A stretch of 64,000 bases of DNA from Lacisediminihabitans sp046156175. Lineage in GTDB: Bacteria; Actinomycetota; Actinomycetes; Actinomycetales; Microbacteriaceae. Under the pieces are notes generated by a model. That model did not search any database. It saw only the letters and a list, made by a program, of their open reading frames with translations, and was not told the DNA's origin. The stretch spans positions 682,001 to 746,000 of the forward strand of contig NZ_JAYLVL010000003.1 in NCBI RefSeq assembly GCF_046156175.1, given 5' to 3'. A program made the translations under genes and the position numbers. Shown here piece by piece: positions 56,804 to 64,000 of the stretch. How positions within the stretch are numbered: the first letter of the stretch is position 1; the number at the start of each line of letters is the position of its first letter.

Positions 56804-58111
56804 ATGCTCTTCCTGGCAATCCGCGCCGCTTCGTCAGACCTCGTCCAGGCCGTGACGACGGCGCTTGTAACCATTGTCGTCCTCTTCGCGATCGTCGTGA
56901 TCGTCGGATTCACGATCCTGCGGCGGCGCAGGCGCCGAGCAGAGCTCGCGCCCGCCCGGGTGCCCGGCCCTCCCGCCAGCGAGACGGACCTCGCCACCCG
57001 CGCGAACATCCTGCTCGTGCGACTGGATGACGCGGTCGCGGAGGCCGACGACAACCTCGGATTCGCCGTCGCACAGTTCGGCGACGAACGCTCCCGCAGC
57101 TTCGCCGAGGCCCTCACGGCCGCCCGGCGCGACCTCACCGAATCATTCCGGTTGAAGCATCGACTCGATGACTCCCCGCCCGGTACGGCGACGCAGCAGC
57201 GTGAATGGAACGCCCGCATCATCCATCTCTGCGAGACCTCGCAACAGGCACTCACCGATGAGGCCGCGGCTTTCGACGCCTTGCGCCGACGAGAGACCGA
57301 CGCCCCCACCGAGCTGGGGAAGGTCCGGATGCTCGTGGTCGCCACCTCGATGCGCGTGCCCACCGTGGAGAGCGCCCTCTCGGTGCTCGCCGGCCGCTAC
57401 TCCCCCGACGCGATTGCACCCGTCGCCGGCAATGTCGCCGAGGCCCGGGAGCTGCTCACGACCGCGGGCCAGGGCGCGGAAGCCGCGAATGCCCGCCTCG
57501 CCGACCCGCTGGCCACCGATGTCGCCGATCGCGTGCAGGACGCGCGGGCCAGCGCAACCACGGCCCTGAGACTGCTGGATGCCGTGGACGCTCTCGGCGC
57601 CACTCTCGCCGGGCAGTCCGATCGGCTCGATCACCTCGCGAGCCAGAGCAGGGTCGATCTCGCCGAGGCACGGGTCGCGCGGGATTCCGCTCCGGATCCG
57701 AGCTCCGGTGCGGCGATCGGAAGCGCCGTGACGGCGGTCGAGTCCGTGCTCGGGTCACTCGACACCAGCGACCCCGCCGCATCCCTCGCCCGACTCGAGG
57801 GGGCCGTGGCGGGCCTCGACAGCGCGCTCGCCACCGCCCGAAACCAGACCCAGCGGCTCGAACACGCCGGTGCGGCCCTCTCCGGAGTGCTGGTGAGTGC
57901 TCGGAGCCAGATCGCGGCGACCCAGGACTTCATCGCGAGCCGTCGAGGAGGCGTCGGAGCGGATGCCCGCTCCCGACTGGCCGAAGCGCAGAGGCTTCTC
58001 GAGGTGGCCGAGGCGCAGTCCGACCCGGTCGCCGCCCTCGACAGCGCCCGCAGTTCGGCGACGTACTCGCGCGACGCGGATGCCCTGGCGAGGTTCGACG
58101 CGCACCGCTGA
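56804..58111 (+). CDS. Membrane-anchored coiled-coil protein resembling the C-terminal part of TPM-domain proteins
   Basis: 435 residues. An N-terminal membrane helix (about 14-40) ends in LRRRRRRAEL, and the rest (60-435) is mostly helical and coiled coil: RANILLVRLDDAVAEADDNL, AVAQFGDERSRSFAEALTAA, RLKHRLDDSPPG. These phrases are those that follow the TPM domain in actinobacterial TPM proteins. Here the extracytoplasmic TPM domain and its signal peptide are missing, and only 110 bases separate the gene from its neighbour, so the loss is complete. The N terminus is outside, the coiled coil inside. Function unknown. Confidence 0.7.
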   Translation: MLFLAIRAASSDLVQAVTTALVTIVVLFAIVVIVGFTILRRRRRRAELAPARVPGPPASETDLATRANILLVRLDDAVAEADDNLGFAVAQFGDERSRSFAEALTAARRDLTESFRLKHRLDDSPPGTATQQREWNARIIHLCETSQQALTDEAAAFDALRRRETDAPTELGKVRMLVVATSMRVPTVESALSVLAGRYSPDAIAPVAGNVAEARELLTTAGQGAEAANARLADPLATDVADRVQDARASATTALRLLDAVDALGATLAGQSDRLDHLASQSRVDLAEARVARDSAPDPSSGAAIGSAVTAVESVLGSLDTSDPAASLARLEGAVAGLDSALATARNQTQRLEHAGAALSGVLVSARSQIAATQDFIASRRGGVGADARSRLAEAQRLLEVAEAQSDPVAALDSARSSATYSRDADALARFDAHR

Positions 58112-58130
58112 TGCCCGCCGCCGGTCGCCC

Positions 58131-58195
58131 GCCGGTCGAGACGGGCGGCCTATCGTGCCGCCCGCCGGTCGAGTCGCGGCGCTACTCGACCAGCG
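58131..58195. repeat. Copy of the dispersed palindromic element at the aminotransferase 3' end
   Basis: GGGCGGC/GCCGCCC (58143-58149, 58157-58163) and GGTCGAG/CTCGACC (58167-58173, 58185-58191) are nested inverted pairs with the CTACTCGACCA core (58182-58192). The last codons and TAG stop of the aminotransferase (CTG GTC GAG TAG) fall inside it. Confidence 0.7.
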
Positions 58196-59429
58196 GCGCT
58201 GACATCCGCTCGACGGCGAGCAGCACGCAGGTGCAGAGCGCGTCGATCGCGGCGTCGAGGTCGGACTGCGACGGGAAGGTCGGCGCGATGCGGATGTTCG
58301 TGTCGTCGGGGTCGTCGCCGTAGGGGAAGCTCGAGCCAGCCTGCGTCACCGCGACGCCGATCTGGCCGGCGAGCGCGACCGCCGCAGAGGCGGCTCCGTG
58401 CGGAACGTCGAGGCTCACGAAGTATCCGCCGGTCGGGGTGGTCCAGGTGGCGACGCCGGTGAGCCGACGCCCGAGGATCTCGAGCACCGCCGCAAAGCGG
58501 GGCTCGACGATCGCGCGGTGGGCGCGCATGAGGCGACGTACGCCGTCGGCGTCCCCGAGCATCCGCACGTGGCGAAGCTGGTTGATCTTGTCGGGACCGA
58601 TCGTCTGCACGGCGGTGTGGTGCTTCTTCCACGCGATGTTGCTTACGGACGCTCCGAAGAACGAGACTCCGGCTCCCGGGAAGGTGATCTTCGACGTCGA
58701 GGCGAACACGAAGGGACGATCGGCGTTGCCCGCCGCTTCGGCCGCAGCCAACACGTCGATGACGGCCGGCTCATCGTCGGTGAGGTGGTGCACCGCATAG
58801 GCGTTGTCCCAGAAGAGGCGGAAATCGGGGGCGGCCGTCGGCATGCTCACGAGCGCCTCGACCTCCTCAACGCTGAAGCTCGTGCCGGTGGGGTTCGCAT
58901 ACATCGGCACCGCCCACATTCCGCGGATACCCGCATCGGCGGCGACCAGGCGACGGATGGTCGCGAGGTCGAGCGCGCCGTCGATGAACGGTACCGGGAT
59001 CATGCGAATGCCGAGAGCCTCGCAGATCGCGAAGTGGCGGTCATAGCCGGGAACCGGGCAGAGGAAGCTGAGGCCCTGCACGTCGCGCCACGGCCCGGCG
59101 CCGCCGGGCACCCCGTGCAGGAGCGCGGTGACGATCGTGTCGTGCATGACCGCGAGACTCGCGTTGCCCGAGGCGAGCAGCTGGGCGACGGGGATGGCGA
59201 GCAGCTCGGAGAAGATCTCACGCAGTTCGATGAGGCCGTCTGGTCCGCCGTAGTTGCGGAGGTCGACACCGGCAGCGTCACGGTAATCGCCCTCTCCCGG
59301 CAGCGAGAGAAGGGCGTTCGACAGGTCGAGCTGGGCCGGTGACGGCTTGCCCCGGGTGAGGTCGAGCGAGAGGTTCTTCGCGCGGAGTTCGGCGTACTGA
59401 GATTCGAGGACTGTGCTGGTTTCGCTCAC
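58182..59429 (-). CDS. Aspartate aminotransferase, type Ic
   Basis: 415 residues from a GTG at 59429 preceded by GAGGG. PLP enzyme, class I/II aminotransferase of the group that includes mycobacterial Rv3722c, the main aspartate transaminase of that genus. Diagnostic pieces: LDLTRGKPSPAQLDLSNALL, RNYGGPDGLIELREIFSELL, VPMYANPTGTSFS (around 188), FWDNAYAVHHL and the PLP-lysine motif FASTSKITFPGAGVSFF (around 265). Its final three codons and stop lie in a dispersed repeat (LVE*). It is single and divergent from the MFS gene. Confident in the family; aspartate as substrate by homology. Confidence 0.88.
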   Translation of the reverse strand: MSETSTVLESQYAELRAKNLSLDLTRGKPSPAQLDLSNALLSLPGEGDYRDAAGVDLRNYGGPDGLIELREIFSELLAIPVAQLLASGNASLAVMHDTIVTALLHGVPGGAGPWRDVQGLSFLCPVPGYDRHFAICEALGIRMIPVPFIDGALDLATIRRLVAADAGIRGMWAVPMYANPTGTSFSVEEVEALVSMPTAAPDFRLFWDNAYAVHHLTDDEPAVIDVLAAAEAAGNADRPFVFASTSKITFPGAGVSFFGASVSNIAWKKHHTAVQTIGPDKINQLRHVRMLGDADGVRRLMRAHRAIVEPRFAAVLEILGRRLTGVATWTTPTGGYFVSLDVPHGAASAAVALAGQIGVAVTQAGSSFPYGDDPDDTNIRIAPTFPSQSDLDAAIDALCTCVLLAVERMSAPLVE

Positions 59430-59489
59430 CCCTCAAAACTACTGGATGAGGCACCGCGGATCGGCGCTGGCGTGCACCATCATGGGGGG

Positions 59490-60653
59490 ATGCTCGAACC
59501 CCGGCGGAAAGCGCGAATCGCCGTCTCCGCACTCTTCCTGCTGAACGGTGCAGCCTTCGCGAACATCGTGCCGCGGTTTCCCGACATCAAGGCCGCCCTC
59601 GACCTCTCCAACGGACAATTCGGCATCGCGGTGGCCGCCTATCCGCTCGGCGCCCTGGTCGCCGGCACACTCGGTGGTGCGGTGATTCGGCGGTGGACCT
59701 CTGCACGGATCGGGCCGCTCGCGGTGCTGCTGCTCTCGCTCAACCTTGTGCTGATCGGGGCCGCGCCGGTCTGGTGGCTGTTCGCCGTCGGCCTCTTCAT
59801 CGCCGGCGCTCTCGATTCGATCGCGGACATTGCGAACAACGCCCACGGCCTGCGGGTGGAGCGCCAGTACGGCACCTCCATCCTCAACTCGATGCACGCC
59901 CTCTGGAGTGTCGGAGCCGTGATCGGCGGCGTGATGGGAGCGGTCGCCGCCGGCGCGCGTATCCCCCTGGTCTGGCACTTCGCGTCAGCGGCCGTTGTCT
60001 TCATCGTGCTCGCCCTCCTGGCCGGCCGGTGGATGCTCGCGGGCTCGGACCTCGCGGAGGCAACGACCTCCGCTGTGCCGCACGCTCGACGTGGTCGCCT
60101 CGGCCTTGCACGGCTTCTGGTTGCACTCGGCCTCGTCGCGGCCGCTGCGAACATGCTGGAGGATGTCACGTCCACCTGGAGTGCGGTGTATCTGCGTGAC
60201 TCGCTCGGCACCGGTGCCGTGGTCGCCGGCTTCGGATTCATCGCCCTCCAGGGCGCGCAGACCGTCGGTCGATTCGCCGGCGACTTCCTGGTGACACGGT
60301 TCGGCGACCGGGCCGTTGCGCGAGTCGGTGCATCCCTCGGCCTGGTCGGGATGTCCGTCGCGCTCATCTTTCCCACGGCCGTCACTACGATCGTGGCCTT
60401 CGGTCTGGTGGGGGCTGGAATCGGCACACTGATTCCCGGGGCGATCCGTACGGCCGAGGCTCTGCCCGGCCTGGCGCCCGGCACGGGGCTGACCTGGGTG
60501 ACCACGACGATCAGGATCGGGCTCTTCCTGTCGCCGCCGCTGGTCGGATTCGTCGCCGATGTCGCCTCCCTGAGGGTCGCGCTCATCCTCATGCCGGTGC
60601 TCGCCCTGGTGATTCTCGTGCTCAGTCGCGCTCTCGGTCGCCGCACCACCTGA
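59490..60653 (+). CDS. MFS transporter
   Basis: 387 residues from the ATG at 59490; a GTG six codons earlier is open, neither with a good Shine-Dalgarno. Twelve hydrophobic helices. PRFPDIKAALDLSNGQFGIA, FANIVPRF and IADIANNAHGLRVERQYG are those of the YbjJ-like sugar or drug-efflux MFS group. A cytoplasmic arginine patch (HARRGRLG) divides the halves, and GIGTLIPGAIRTAEALPG lies near the end. Its function cannot be told. Single gene, divergent from the aminotransferase and followed by the NlpC/P60 gene. Confidence 0.83.
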   Translation: MLEPRRKARIAVSALFLLNGAAFANIVPRFPDIKAALDLSNGQFGIAVAAYPLGALVAGTLGGAVIRRWTSARIGPLAVLLLSLNLVLIGAAPVWWLFAVGLFIAGALDSIADIANNAHGLRVERQYGTSILNSMHALWSVGAVIGGVMGAVAAGARIPLVWHFASAAVVFIVLALLAGRWMLAGSDLAEATTSAVPHARRGRLGLARLLVALGLVAAAANMLEDVTSTWSAVYLRDSLGTGAVVAGFGFIALQGAQTVGRFAGDFLVTRFGDRAVARVGASLGLVGMSVALIFPTAVTTIVAFGLVGAGIGTLIPGAIRTAEALPGLAPGTGLTWVTTTIRIGLFLSPPLVGFVADVASLRVALILMPVLALVILVLSRALGRRTT

Positions 60654-60698
60654 GCGTGTTGACCCCATCTCGGGGGCCATGGGATATCGTGGCGGTAG

Positions 60699-60714
60699 GT
60701 CACAACCAGATAAC
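60699..60714 (+). promoter_or_regulatory. MtrA-box-like direct repeat before the NlpC/P60 gene
   Basis: GTCAC-N6-ATAAC resembles the actinobacterial MtrA pattern of two GTNAC half sites with a six-base gap (one mismatch in the second). It lies 26 bases before the predicted start of a cell-wall hydrolase, a usual kind of MtrA target. Low confidence. Confidence 0.35.
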
Positions 60715-60740
60715 GCTAGCGATTTGGATCTCCCCCGCTC

Positions 60741-61475
60741 TTGGCTTCACATCACGGCAGGCATTCCCTGCGCGCCCCCTCCCGTCGATCACCTTTCTCG
60801 CTGAGGCGCGCTGCCGGCACCGTCGGCGCCATGGCCATGGCGATCGGGATGGCCGCGACCATGGCCATTCCGGCGGTGTCTGCCGCGGCGACCGCCACCC
60901 CCACCGCAGCGTCGTCGAACGCTGTCGCCGACTTCATCCAGCACTCCCAGCAGTCGAAGGCACAGCAGCTCCGCGTGAGCGCAGCGGTCGCCGAGACCCC
61001 GGTGACCCGGGACAAGACCACGGTGTTCTACGCGGCGGCGGTGCAGACCGCCGACGGTGTCTATGCCGGTGGAGCGATGCCGGCCACTCCGTTGTCGGTC
61101 GGGGCGAGCATGCACATCAATCCGCCGGACCTCGGCGGCGGCGGCGAGGCTGTCGTGCAGTACGCCCTGCAATTCGTGGGGATGGTGCCCTACATCCTCG
61201 GCGGCAATTCGCCAAGCACCGGGTTCAGTTGCGACACTTTCGTGCGCTACGTCTACGGGCAGTTCGGCGTCTACCTTCCGGGGAACGCCGTGGTCGAGGC
61301 CAGCAAGGGCACGGTCATCCCCGAGTCGGAGGCGATCATGGGCGACCTCGTCTACTACTCGCACCAGCACATCGGCTTCTACGACGGTCACGGCGGCATC
61401 GTGGATGCGCCGAAGCCCGGCACCGATGTCTCGCATCGCGCGATCTGGGGCCACCCGGTCTTCATCCGGCTGTAG
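60741..61475 (+). CDS. Secreted NlpC/P60 peptidoglycan endopeptidase
   Basis: 244 residues from a TTG start at 60741, needed because the Arg-rich signal region (RRSPFSLRR) would be cut off by later ATGs. Signal peptide with core TVGAMAMAIGMAATMAIPAV and cleavage near AVSAAA; a low-complexity linker to about residue 120; then the C40 peptidase. Catalytic Cys in SPSTGFSCDTFVRYVY, His in HQHIGFYDGHGGIVD and a polar partner downstream. No SH3 or LysM domain is visible. It should cut peptide stems outside the cell. No partner genes. The start is uncertain, the enzyme firm. Confidence 0.86.
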   Translation: MASHHGRHSLRAPSRRSPFSLRRAAGTVGAMAMAIGMAATMAIPAVSAAATATPTAASSNAVADFIQHSQQSKAQQLRVSAAVAETPVTRDKTTVFYAAAVQTADGVYAGGAMPATPLSVGASMHINPPDLGGGGEAVVQYALQFVGMVPYILGGNSPSTGFSCDTFVRYVYGQFGVYLPGNAVVEASKGTVIPESEAIMGDLVYYSHQHIGFYDGHGGIVDAPKPGTDVSHRAIWGHPVFIRL

Positions 61476-61545
61476 GTGCGGCTTTCAGGCGCTGCCTTAC
61501 CCCAGCAATGATTCACGCCCGGGGAAACGCAGCCGGTCAGCCCTG

Positions 61546-61600
61546 CGGGCCGGTCAGAAAGCACGGGCCGGACAGAAAGTACGGGCCGCTCAGACCGCTA
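61546..61600. repeat. 18-bp tandem repeat at the 3' end of thyA
   Basis: CGGGCCGGTCAGAAAGCA (61546-61563), CGGGCCGGACAGAAAGTA (61564-61581) and CGGGCCGCTCAGACCGCTA (61582-61600), with a partial fourth copy ahead (61531-61545). The thyA TGA (61590-61592) lies in the last unit. Confidence 0.85.
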
Positions 61601-62396
61601 CGGGCGCCTTGATCGCGGGATGGTGCTGGTAGTCGAGCACCTCGAAGTCCTCGAACCCGTAGTCGTCGATGCTGTCCCGCGCTGCGAGGCGCAGGGTCGG
61701 CGCGGGGAACGGGTCCCGGGTGAGCTGTTCCGTCACCTGATCGACGTGGTTGTCGTAGATGTGGCAGTCCCCACCGGTCCAGATGAACTCGCCGACGCCG
61801 AGACCGGCCTGCGCCGCGATCAGGTGGGTGAGCAGCGCATAGCTCGCGATGTTGAACGGCACCCCGAGGAAGAGGTCGGCACTGCGCTGGTATAGCTGGC
61901 AACTCAGCTTGCCGTCGGCGACGTAGAACTGGAACAGCAGGTGACAGGGAGCGAGGGCCATGTTGGGAATGTCCGCCACATTCCACGCGGACACGATCAG
62001 GCGTCGAGAGTCGGGGTTCGTCTTGATCGCCTCGATCACCTCGGCGATCTGGTCGATCGTGCCGCCGTCTCGAGTGGGCCAGGATCGCCACTGCACCCCG
62101 TAGACGGGACCGAGGTCGCCGTCGGCATCCGCCCATTCGTCCCAGATGGTCACCCGGTTGTCTTGCAGCCACCGGGCATTGCCGTCTCCCCGCAGAAACC
62201 AGAGCAGTTCGTAGGCGATGGATCGGAAGTGGACCCGCTTGGTCGTGATGAGGGGGAAGCCCTCCGCCAGGTCGAAGCGCAACTGCCGACCGAATACGCT
62301 GCGCGTCCCGGTGCCGGTGCGATCGGACTTCTGCGCGCCGTTCGCGAGGGTGTCGCGCAACAGGTCTTCGTAAGGGGTGGGGATCGCCGTGGTCAT
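61590..62396 (-). CDS. thyA: Thymidylate synthase
   Basis: 268 residues from MTTAIPTPYEDLLRDTLANG at 62396. Methylates dUMP to dTMP using 5,10-methylene-THF. All landmarks: RTGTGTRSVFGRQLRFDL, the catalytic Cys in NMALAPCHLLFQFY (about 150), QRSADLFLGVPFNIASYALL, and the C-terminal PAIKAPVAV. Full length. A longer frame continues upstream but has no matching sequence. Its stop is inside the 18-bp repeat. The common partner folA is not next to it. Together with nrdAB it supplies DNA precursors, but it is not linked to them here. Certain. Confidence 0.98.
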   Translation of the reverse strand: MTTAIPTPYEDLLRDTLANGAQKSDRTGTGTRSVFGRQLRFDLAEGFPLITTKRVHFRSIAYELLWFLRGDGNARWLQDNRVTIWDEWADADGDLGPVYGVQWRSWPTRDGGTIDQIAEVIEAIKTNPDSRRLIVSAWNVADIPNMALAPCHLLFQFYVADGKLSCQLYQRSADLFLGVPFNIASYALLTHLIAAQAGLGVGEFIWTGGDCHIYDNHVDQVTEQLTRDPFPAPTLRLAARDSIDDYGFEDFEVLDYQHHPAIKAPVAV

Positions 62397-62501
62397 CACG
62401 TTCGAGCGTAGAGCCTGTCGAGCACGTTCGGGACTTTCGACCCGAGGTCCGACGGCCGGCACTGGTGGACTGGATGCCTTCCCTGACCGTGAGGAGCCCC
62501 C

Positions 62502-62921
62502 ATGCCAGAATCCCCCGAATCCCCCGTCGACGTGCTCGGCGACGAAGCCAGCTGGCACCTGCTGGCCTCCGCCGATCTCGGCCGGCTCGCGGTCTCGACC
62601 GAGGCCGGTGTCGACATCTTTCCCATCAACTACGTCGTAGCGGATCGGGTGATCTTCTTCCGCACCGCTCCCGGCTCCAAGCTCATGGACCTCACGACTC
62701 GTCCGATCGTCGCCCTCGAGACGGATGGCACGCACCACCGCCGTCGCTGGAGTGTGGTCGTCAAGGGCACCGCCGTGCGCCTCGGCTCCGACGAGGAGAT
62801 CGAGGCATCCGGGGTTCTCCGCCTCCACTCGCTCATGCCGACGGAGAAGTGGAACTACGTGCGCATCACCGCGTCGTCGATCACCGGGCGGCAGTTCACG
62901 AGTTCGCACCGCGCCGGATAG
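62502..62921 (+). CDS. Pyridoxamine 5'-phosphate oxidase-fold FMN-binding protein
   Basis: 139 residues with an ATG and GGAG 5 nt before it. PNPOx-like split barrel: SWHLLASADLGRLAVSTEAG, DIFPINYVVADRVIFFRTAP, GSKLMDLTTRPIVALETDG and the C-terminal EKWNYVRITASSITGRQF. Such short proteins bind flavin or F420 and include nitroimidazole- and haem-linked types; which it is cannot be told. Tail to tail with the copper ATPase, 26 bases of overlap. No operon. Confidence 0.82.
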   Translation: MPESPESPVDVLGDEASWHLLASADLGRLAVSTEAGVDIFPINYVVADRVIFFRTAPGSKLMDLTTRPIVALETDGTHHRRRWSVVVKGTAVRLGSDEEIEASGVLRLHSLMPTEKWNYVRITASSITGRQFTSSHRAG

Positions 62922-64000
62922 TCACGGTCTTGTCCGCGGGCGCGAAACTGCGCAGCCGCAGGCTGTTCGTCACGACGAACACCGAGGAGAAAGCCATCGC
63001 CGCTCCGGCGAGCAGTGGGTTGAGCAGGCCGAGCATCGCGATCGGCAGCGCCGCGACGTTATAGGCGAAGGCCCAGAACAGGTTGCCCTTGATCGTGCCG
63101 AGCGTGCGGCGTGCGAGCCGCACCGCGTCGGCCACCACGAGCAGGTCACCACTGACAATCGTGATGTCGCTGGCGGCGATGGCCGCATCCGTGCCGCCGC
63201 CCATGGCTATTCCGAGGTCTGCCGCCGCGAGAGCCGCTGAGTCGTTGACCCCGTCGCCGACCATCGCCACCACCCGACCGTCTGTCTGGAGGGCGTGGAT
63301 CAGGTCGAGCTTGCCCTGGGGGGTCACTCCGGCATGCACCTCGTCGATGCCCACCTCGGCGGCGACGGTGCGAGCGGATCCGGCGTTGTCCCCGGTGAGG
63401 AGCACCGGGCGAAGACCCAGCGCGCGGAACCGCGCTATGGCTTCCGCGCTCGTCGGCTTCACGGCATCCCGCACGGTGATGATGCCGCGCAGCTCGCCAT
63501 CCCAGGCCACCGCGATGACGGTGGCGGCGGCTTCCTCGCCCGATTGCACGGCGGCGGATGCGGCGCTCGACAGTGCGATGGACCAGGAGTCGGCGAGCCA
63601 TGAGGCGCGTCCGGCGACGGTGAGTCGGCCATCCACGACCGCCTGCACACCCTGCCCGGCCTGCGCGCTGAACGATGCCGATTCGCCGGGAAGGATGCCC
63701 TCGGCTGCAGCCAGCGCCACGATCGCCCGCGCGACCGGATGCTCGGACCCGCTCTCGACGGAGGCGGCGGCGGCGAGCAGTTCGGCCCGGGACGTCGCGC
63801 CGAGAGGCTCCACCGAGACCACGGCCATGGTGCCGGTGGTGATCGTGCCGGTCTTGTCGAGCACGATGGTGTCGACGGTGCGGGTCTGCTCGAGCACCTG
63901 CGGTCCCCGGATGAGGATGCCGAGTTGAGATCCACGGCCGGTACCGACGAGCAGGGCAGTGGGGGTCGCGAGTCCGAGCGCACACGGGCAGGCGATGATC
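62896..64000 (-). CDS. copA: Copper-transporting P1B-type ATPase, C-terminal part
   Basis: The gene enters from beyond base 64000; 367 codons are inside. Seen in order: metal-site IIACPCALGLATPTA (CPC in membrane helix 6), phosphorylation DKTGTITTG, ATP site and hinge GDGVNDSAALAAADLGIAMG, and the last two helices with YN-x4-P (AYNVAALP) and MxxSS (MAFSSVFVV). That combination is the P1B-1 signature for Cu(I) export. It overlaps the PNPOx gene at its 3' end by 26 bases. Heavy-metal-binding N-terminal domains cannot be assessed. Silver is also possible. Confidence 0.9.
   Translation of the reverse strand, partial: IIACPCALGLATPTALLVGTGRGSQLGILIRGPQVLEQTRTVDTIVLDKTGTITTGTMAVVSVEPLGATSRAELLAAAASVESGSEHPVARAIVALAAAEGILPGESASFSAQAGQGVQAVVDGRLTVAGRASWLADSWSIALSSAASAAVQSGEEAAATVIAVAWDGELRGIITVRDAVKPTSAEAIARFRALGLRPVLLTGDNAGSARTVAAEVGIDEVHAGVTPQGKLDLIHALQTDGRVVAMVGDGVNDSAALAAADLGIAMGGGTDAAIAASDITIVSGDLLVVADAVRLARRTLGTIKGNLFWAFAYNVAALPIAMLGLLNPLLAGAAMAFSSVFVVTNSLRLRSFAPADKTVTIRRGANS

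Noticed and set aside
60654..60740. A c-di-AMP (ydaO-type) riboswitch before the NlpC/P60 gene
   Set aside because: Actinobacterial cell-wall hydrolase genes often carry one, but only about 87 bases lie upstream and no matching paired structure could be traced.
1..64000. CRISPR array, prophage or integrated plasmid
   Set aside because: No regularly spaced repeats, integrase, portal or capsid genes, or replication genes are seen, and composition is even.

Overview
The window is high-GC chromosomal DNA from an actinobacterium, most likely of the family Microbacteriaceae. The evidence is gene content and order: infC-rpmI-rplT next to pheST and argC, a gluABCD-type transporter, an FmdB/MscL/5-FCL/galU/rimJ/GlpR neighbourhood, a GntR-controlled methylcitrate locus, a DtxR/IdeR-type iron box and a very GC-rich third codon position. 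GTG starts and 1-4 nt start/stop overlaps are common. Species-level assignment is not possible from sequence reading alone.

Layout. 1-10.2 kb (minus strand): the start of argC, pheT/pheS, a glutamate-type ABC transporter (gluD, gluC, gluB, gluA), a SpoU rRNA methyltransferase and the rplT/rpmI/infC translation operon with a strong terminator; infC appears to start at an ATC codon. 10.4-11.2 kb: DUF1844 protein and a small membrane protein. 11.2-23.4 kb is a catabolic island: prpR-prpD-prpB-prpC and divergent prpE (2-methylcitrate cycle), an AsnC-type regulator, and an E1-alpha/E1-beta/E2 branched-chain 2-oxoacid dehydrogenase operon with an SDR and an acyl-CoA dehydrogenase. Ile and Val breakdown yields propionyl-CoA, which the prp genes consume, so the two halves form one pathway. 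23.6-27.4 kb: HrpA helicase. 27.4-31.2 kb: iron ABC transporter fbpABC behind an IdeR box. 31.2-35.6 kb: an acyl-CoA ligase and a polar amino acid ABC transporter.

35.8-40.4 kb holds a GNAT enzyme and the aerobic ribonucleotide reductase. It is the most unusual region. NrdB has the Glu/Phe signature of class Ic (Mn/Fe, tyrosyl-radical-free) enzymes. NrdA stops at a TAG before any C-terminal redox cysteines, and a 26-codon in-frame reading unit directly after that stop, with its own Shine-Dalgarno and GTG, encodes the missing Cys-X-X-Cys tail. Two NrdR boxes precede nrdA.

40.4-48.3 kb: MFS exporter, a decayed FMN-reductase gene, two aldo/keto reductases, a small stress-type protein, a DUF4349 lipoprotein, an ABC-2 exporter pair, a DUF1801 protein and tRNA-Ala(CGC). 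48.4-52.6 kb: GlpR/SepX-like division protein, rimJ, galU, 5-FCL, FmdB zinc ribbon and mscL; the glp/moeA gene usual between galU and rimJ is absent and a dispersed palindromic repeat sits at that junction. 52.9-56.7 kb: a large SF1-helicase-like protein whose Walker A lysine and Walker B glutamate are replaced. 56.8-64 kb: a coiled-coil membrane protein, type Ic aspartate aminotransferase, MFS transporter, NlpC/P60 hydrolase, thymidylate synthase, a PNPOx-fold protein and the C-terminal part of a copper P1B-type ATPase running off the end.

Coordinates come from reading frames and start-site inspection; no database searches were possible. No CRISPR array, insertion sequence or prophage was seen.
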